Shown in pieces: positions 61,802-64,000 of a stretch of 64,000 nucleotides of DNA. The notes below the pieces were generated by a model. The model had not been told where the DNA came from, did no database searches, and worked only from the letters and a program-made list of their open reading frames with translations. Numbering within the stretch: the stretch's first letter is position 1; every line of letters begins with the position of its first letter. Position numbers and translations under genes: made by a program. This stretch comes from an uncultured Anaerolineae bacterium. GTDB taxonomy: Bacteria; Chloroflexota; Anaerolineae; Aggregatilineales; Phototrophicaceae. The stretch is taken from positions 62,001 to 126,000 of the forward strand of contig CALIEB010000026.1 of the NCBI GenBank assembly GCA_938022205.1. The letters run 5' to 3'.

Positions 61802-63241
61802 ATGGACATCGCGCAAATTTTGATTTTTCTGCTGGCGACAGCCATCTACGCCCTTGTAGTGCCGCCAAAGTGGCGTGCTTGGCTGTTGCTGCTTATGAGC
61901 TTGCTGTCTATTTACTGGCTGCAGCCGACGCTTAACATCCGCTGGCTTGATTACAGCTTACCAACCGTCACCGTGCTTTTGAGCGTTGTCGGTTGGTACT
62001 GGACACGTCCACCAGATGCTACAGCACTCACACGCCGTGATATTTGGACGCTGATAGTGGTTTTAGGAGTGTTGCTGCTATTGACGCTGACACGCTACGT
62101 CGAAGTCCCGCCGCAGCTGCAGCTGACCTCGCGTCCGCCCGAGTGGTTCAGCGTGTTGTTTGGCGCGGGATTGGCGTTAGTGGCAGCGTGGTTTATGCGA
62201 CGGGTTGCCTCGCAAGCCGTCGTGTGGTTGGGCATGGTGTGCATTGTGCTGTTGTTTGTCATCATCAAAACAGAGGCATTGTCGGTTGTCGCTGCGCAAG
62301 TGTTGCGCGGGCAAGCGGGTCAAAATCCACAACTTGCCAGCGCACTCGACCTTAATTGGCTAGGTTTTTCGTACGTCGCGTTTCGGCTGCTGCACACGTT
62401 GCGCGACAGGCAGACTAATCTTCTGCCACCGATGGACTTGCGCACTTACCTAACGTTTGTCATTTTCTTTCCTGCTTATGTGGCGGGACCGATTGACCGA
62501 GCTGAGCGATTTCAAAAGGATTATGACGCGCTGCTCAGCTTGAAAGGCTTAGACGCACAACGCATCACAACCGGCGTGACACGCGTGCTGATTGGTATGT
62601 TTAAGAAATTCGTTATCGCGGATAGTCTTGCTTTGTTTGCGCTCAACAGCACATTAGCCGACGCTGCGCTCAGCACAAGTGCGTTGTGGGTGATGCTGTA
62701 CGCTTACGCGTTGCGCCTTTTCTTCGATTTTAGCGGTTACAGTGACATTGCGATTGGCATTGGCTTGCTGTTTGGCATTAGGCTGCCAGAGAATTTTGAC
62801 CGTCCTTACACCAAACAAAACATCACAGCATTTTGGCAAAGCTGGCACATGAGCCTGAGCAATTGGGTGCGCTTCTATGTGTTTACGCCGCTCTCACGAA
62901 CGCTGCTGCGCAACAAGCGCAAGCCTTCCAACGAAGTTATCATGTTGGTTTGTCACCTAACTACCATGCTCGTTATGGGGCTTTGGCACGGCGTGGGCTG
63001 GTCGTTTGCTGTGTGGGGCATGTGGCATGGGGCAGGCTTGTGGGTGCATAAACTATGGTCTGACCGCACGCGCAAGTGGTATCGCCAGCTACAAGAAAAA
63101 CCGCGCCAGAAGCGTATTTGGTCGTTTTTCACATGGTTTTTAACGTTGCACTACGTTGTTTTAGGATGGGTGTGGTTTGCGCTGCCGTCGTTTGACGCAG
63201 GAACGCGTACCTTGCTGCGCTTGTTTGGGGGAACGCCATGA
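61802..63241 (+). CDS. MBOAT-family membrane O-acyltransferase (AlgI-like)
   Basis: A 479-residue polytopic protein of the membrane-bound O-acyltransferase family. FFPAYVAGPIDRAERF, FFDFSGYSDIAIGIGLLFGI, RLPENFDRPYTKQNITAFWQ and the catalytic-His segment LWHGVGWSFAVWGMWHG are typical of AlgI/DltB-like enzymes. They acylate extracytoplasmic polysaccharides or lipids, often with an SGNH partner. The next gene overlaps its stop by 4 nt (ATGA) and is such a partner, cut by the window edge. Confidence 0.93.
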   Translation: MDIAQILIFLLATAIYALVVPPKWRAWLLLLMSLLSIYWLQPTLNIRWLDYSLPTVTVLLSVVGWYWTRPPDATALTRRDIWTLIVVLGVLLLLTLTRYVEVPPQLQLTSRPPEWFSVLFGAGLALVAAWFMRRVASQAVVWLGMVCIVLLFVIIKTEALSVVAAQVLRGQAGQNPQLASALDLNWLGFSYVAFRLLHTLRDRQTNLLPPMDLRTYLTFVIFFPAYVAGPIDRAERFQKDYDALLSLKGLDAQRITTGVTRVLIGMFKKFVIADSLALFALNSTLADAALSTSALWVMLYAYALRLFFDFSGYSDIAIGIGLLFGIRLPENFDRPYTKQNITAFWQSWHMSLSNWVRFYVFTPLSRTLLRNKRKPSNEVIMLVCHLTTMLVMGLWHGVGWSFAVWGMWHGAGLWVHKLWSDRTRKWYRQLQEKPRQKRIWSFFTWFLTLHYVVLGWVWFALPSFDAGTRTLLRLFGGTP

Positions 63242-64000
63242 GCTGGCGATGGTTAGAGCAACACCCTTATACGTGGGGTTTTGTAGGTCGTGTACTCATT
63301 AAAGCAATTGTGCTTTTGGTGTTGGTTAATGTGGCTTATGCGCTGCTTCAGCCGATGGCGTGGTTAGGGCAGCTCGGTGTCTACGGCTGGCTTGTACCTT
63401 ATCGTGAACGACTGCCGTTTGGCGAACGTCCAGAGGCATACAACTTAAGTACACACAACTTAGAAACGTTGTTTAGCACGCATGTGGTCAATCGTCCAAA
63501 AGCCAGCGACGAATTTCGCGTATTTTTAATTGGTGACAGCGCAACTTGGGGCATTTTACAAACACCTGAGCAAACAATTGGTGGCACGCTTAACGCGCTG
63601 AACCTGACGACAATCGACGGTAAACGTGTCGTGGCGTACAATTTGGGCTATCCGACTCTAGCTGTCCTAAAGGACTTGCTTTTGCTGGACTACGCGCTAC
63701 GTTATGCGCCTGATGCCATCGTTTGGCTCGTTACGCTTGAATCTTTGCCGCGCGCACAGCAGCTGACCACACCGCTTGTGGCGCGCAATGTATCGCGCGT
63801 TGTACCACTTGTACAAGCGTATGGCATCGCGCTGAGCGTTCAAGAGCCAACACTATCGCTGATTGACAAGACGCTTGTAGGTCAGCGGCGCGAGCTTGCG
63901 GATTGGCTGCGGCTGCAATGGCTGGGTGGTGCGTGGGCTACCACTGGCATCGATCAATACTTTGGCGCGTATGTGCCACCTTCTAATGATTTTGAGGCGG
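63238..64000 (+). CDS. SGNH/AlgJ-like acyltransferase partner, 3' end cut by window edge
   Basis: The first 254 codons of a protein continuing beyond the window. It begins with a TM helix (VLIKAIVLLVLVNVAYALL) and, after about 85 residues, a SGNH-hydrolase block I-like motif (FLIGDSATWG). AlgJ/AlgX-type SGNH proteins accept acyl groups from the MBOAT partner and transfer them to extracellular polymer. ATG 63238 overlaps the MBOAT stop by 4 nt. The C-terminal catalytic residues lie outside the window. Confidence 0.8.
   Translation, partial: MSWRWLEQHPYTWGFVGRVLIKAIVLLVLVNVAYALLQPMAWLGQLGVYGWLVPYRERLPFGERPEAYNLSTHNLETLFSTHVVNRPKASDEFRVFLIGDSATWGILQTPEQTIGGTLNALNLTTIDGKRVVAYNLGYPTLAVLKDLLLLDYALRYAPDAIVWLVTLESLPRAQQLTTPLVARNVSRVVPLVQAYGIALSVQEPTLSLIDKTLVGQRRELADWLRLQWLGGAWATTGIDQYFGAYVPPSNDFEA

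Overview
The window is a gene-dense bacterial chromosome segment. It most resembles Chloroflexota, probably an Anaerolineae-like lineage. I infer this from secreted proteins with Thr/Pro 'TPT' linkers plus LysM or SH3b domains, a plant/cyanobacterial-type UDP-sulfoquinovose synthase, a membrane-anchored YvcK, two MoxR/DUF58 modules and the overall housekeeping set. No 16S or other decisive marker is present, so class and order are inference. I saw no rRNA, tRNA, CRISPR array, insertion sequence or prophage. Coding is compact, with many 1-12 nt overlaps, so most of the window reads as core genome rather than a mobile island.

Layout. 0.2-2.4 kb (+): NUDIX hydrolase, small membrane protein, and a His-rich polytopic membrane protein. 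2.4-8.0 kb (-): a four-gene unit of LysM protein, DUF192 protein, LysM/M23 peptidase and GH31 alpha-glucosidase. 8.2-9.9 kb (+): a divergent succinyl-CoA synthetase-like pair whose beta subunit has lost much of its ATP-grasp half. 9.9-17.3 kb (-): an eight-gene MoxR-DUF58-BatA/B/C/D/E-type operon. 17.3-21.4 kb (-): thymidine kinase, L31 (with an unusual C-terminal domain), L27, L21, QueA and RuvB. 21.6-23.4 kb (+): uracil phosphoribosyltransferase and a MraY/WecA-family protein. 23.2-33.5 kb (-): a long same-strand array (MoxR, DUF58, spermidine-synthase-like, DUF1461, YvcK, GapA, Pgk, TpiA, membrane protein) that groups central glycolysis with its regulator YvcK. 33.8-36.9 kb (+): roadblock protein, CTP synthase and an adenosine-deaminase-like protein lacking several catalytic residues. 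37-41 kb: SCP2 protein (-), then a secreted beta-propeller, a LysM/M23-like lipoprotein and an SH3b protein (+). 41-42.2 kb (-): SufR-like repressor followed by an ErpA/IscA-like Fe-S carrier behind a strong promoter. 42.3-48.1 kb (+): PheA, Asd, SqdB, HisD and a phosphotransferase-like kinase. 48.1-51.3 kb (-): HisG and HisZ, with an L,D-transpeptidase upstream. 51.5-55.4 kb (+): a modular SH3b-repeat protein and a TPR protein; YigZ lies opposite (-). 56.2-64 kb (+): a Trk potassium-uptake operon running into beta-phosphoglucomutase, then GH2, then a 38-codon membrane ORF, an MBOAT acyltransferase and an SGNH/AlgJ-like protein cut by the right edge.

Functionally the window combines envelope maintenance (LysM, M23, YkuD, SH3b, Bat/MoxR), central carbon metabolism (GapA-Pgk-TpiA with YvcK; GH31, GH2 and beta-PGM for sugars), amino-acid biosynthesis (PheA, Asd, HisD/G/Z), nucleotide salvage (Tdk, Upp, PyrG) and ion homeostasis (Trk). 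I did not find one obvious new defence or mobile system. The points most worth following are protein-level departures from known families: the degenerate SucC-like subunit paired with an intact SucD-like subunit; ribosomal protein L31 carrying an RNA-polymerase alpha-CTD-like domain; an adenosine-deaminase homologue without HAGE, RIGHG or TDDP; a MraY/WecA homologue with Gly where the catalytic Asp should be; and two convergent genes sharing 169 bp of low-complexity C-terminal coding sequence.
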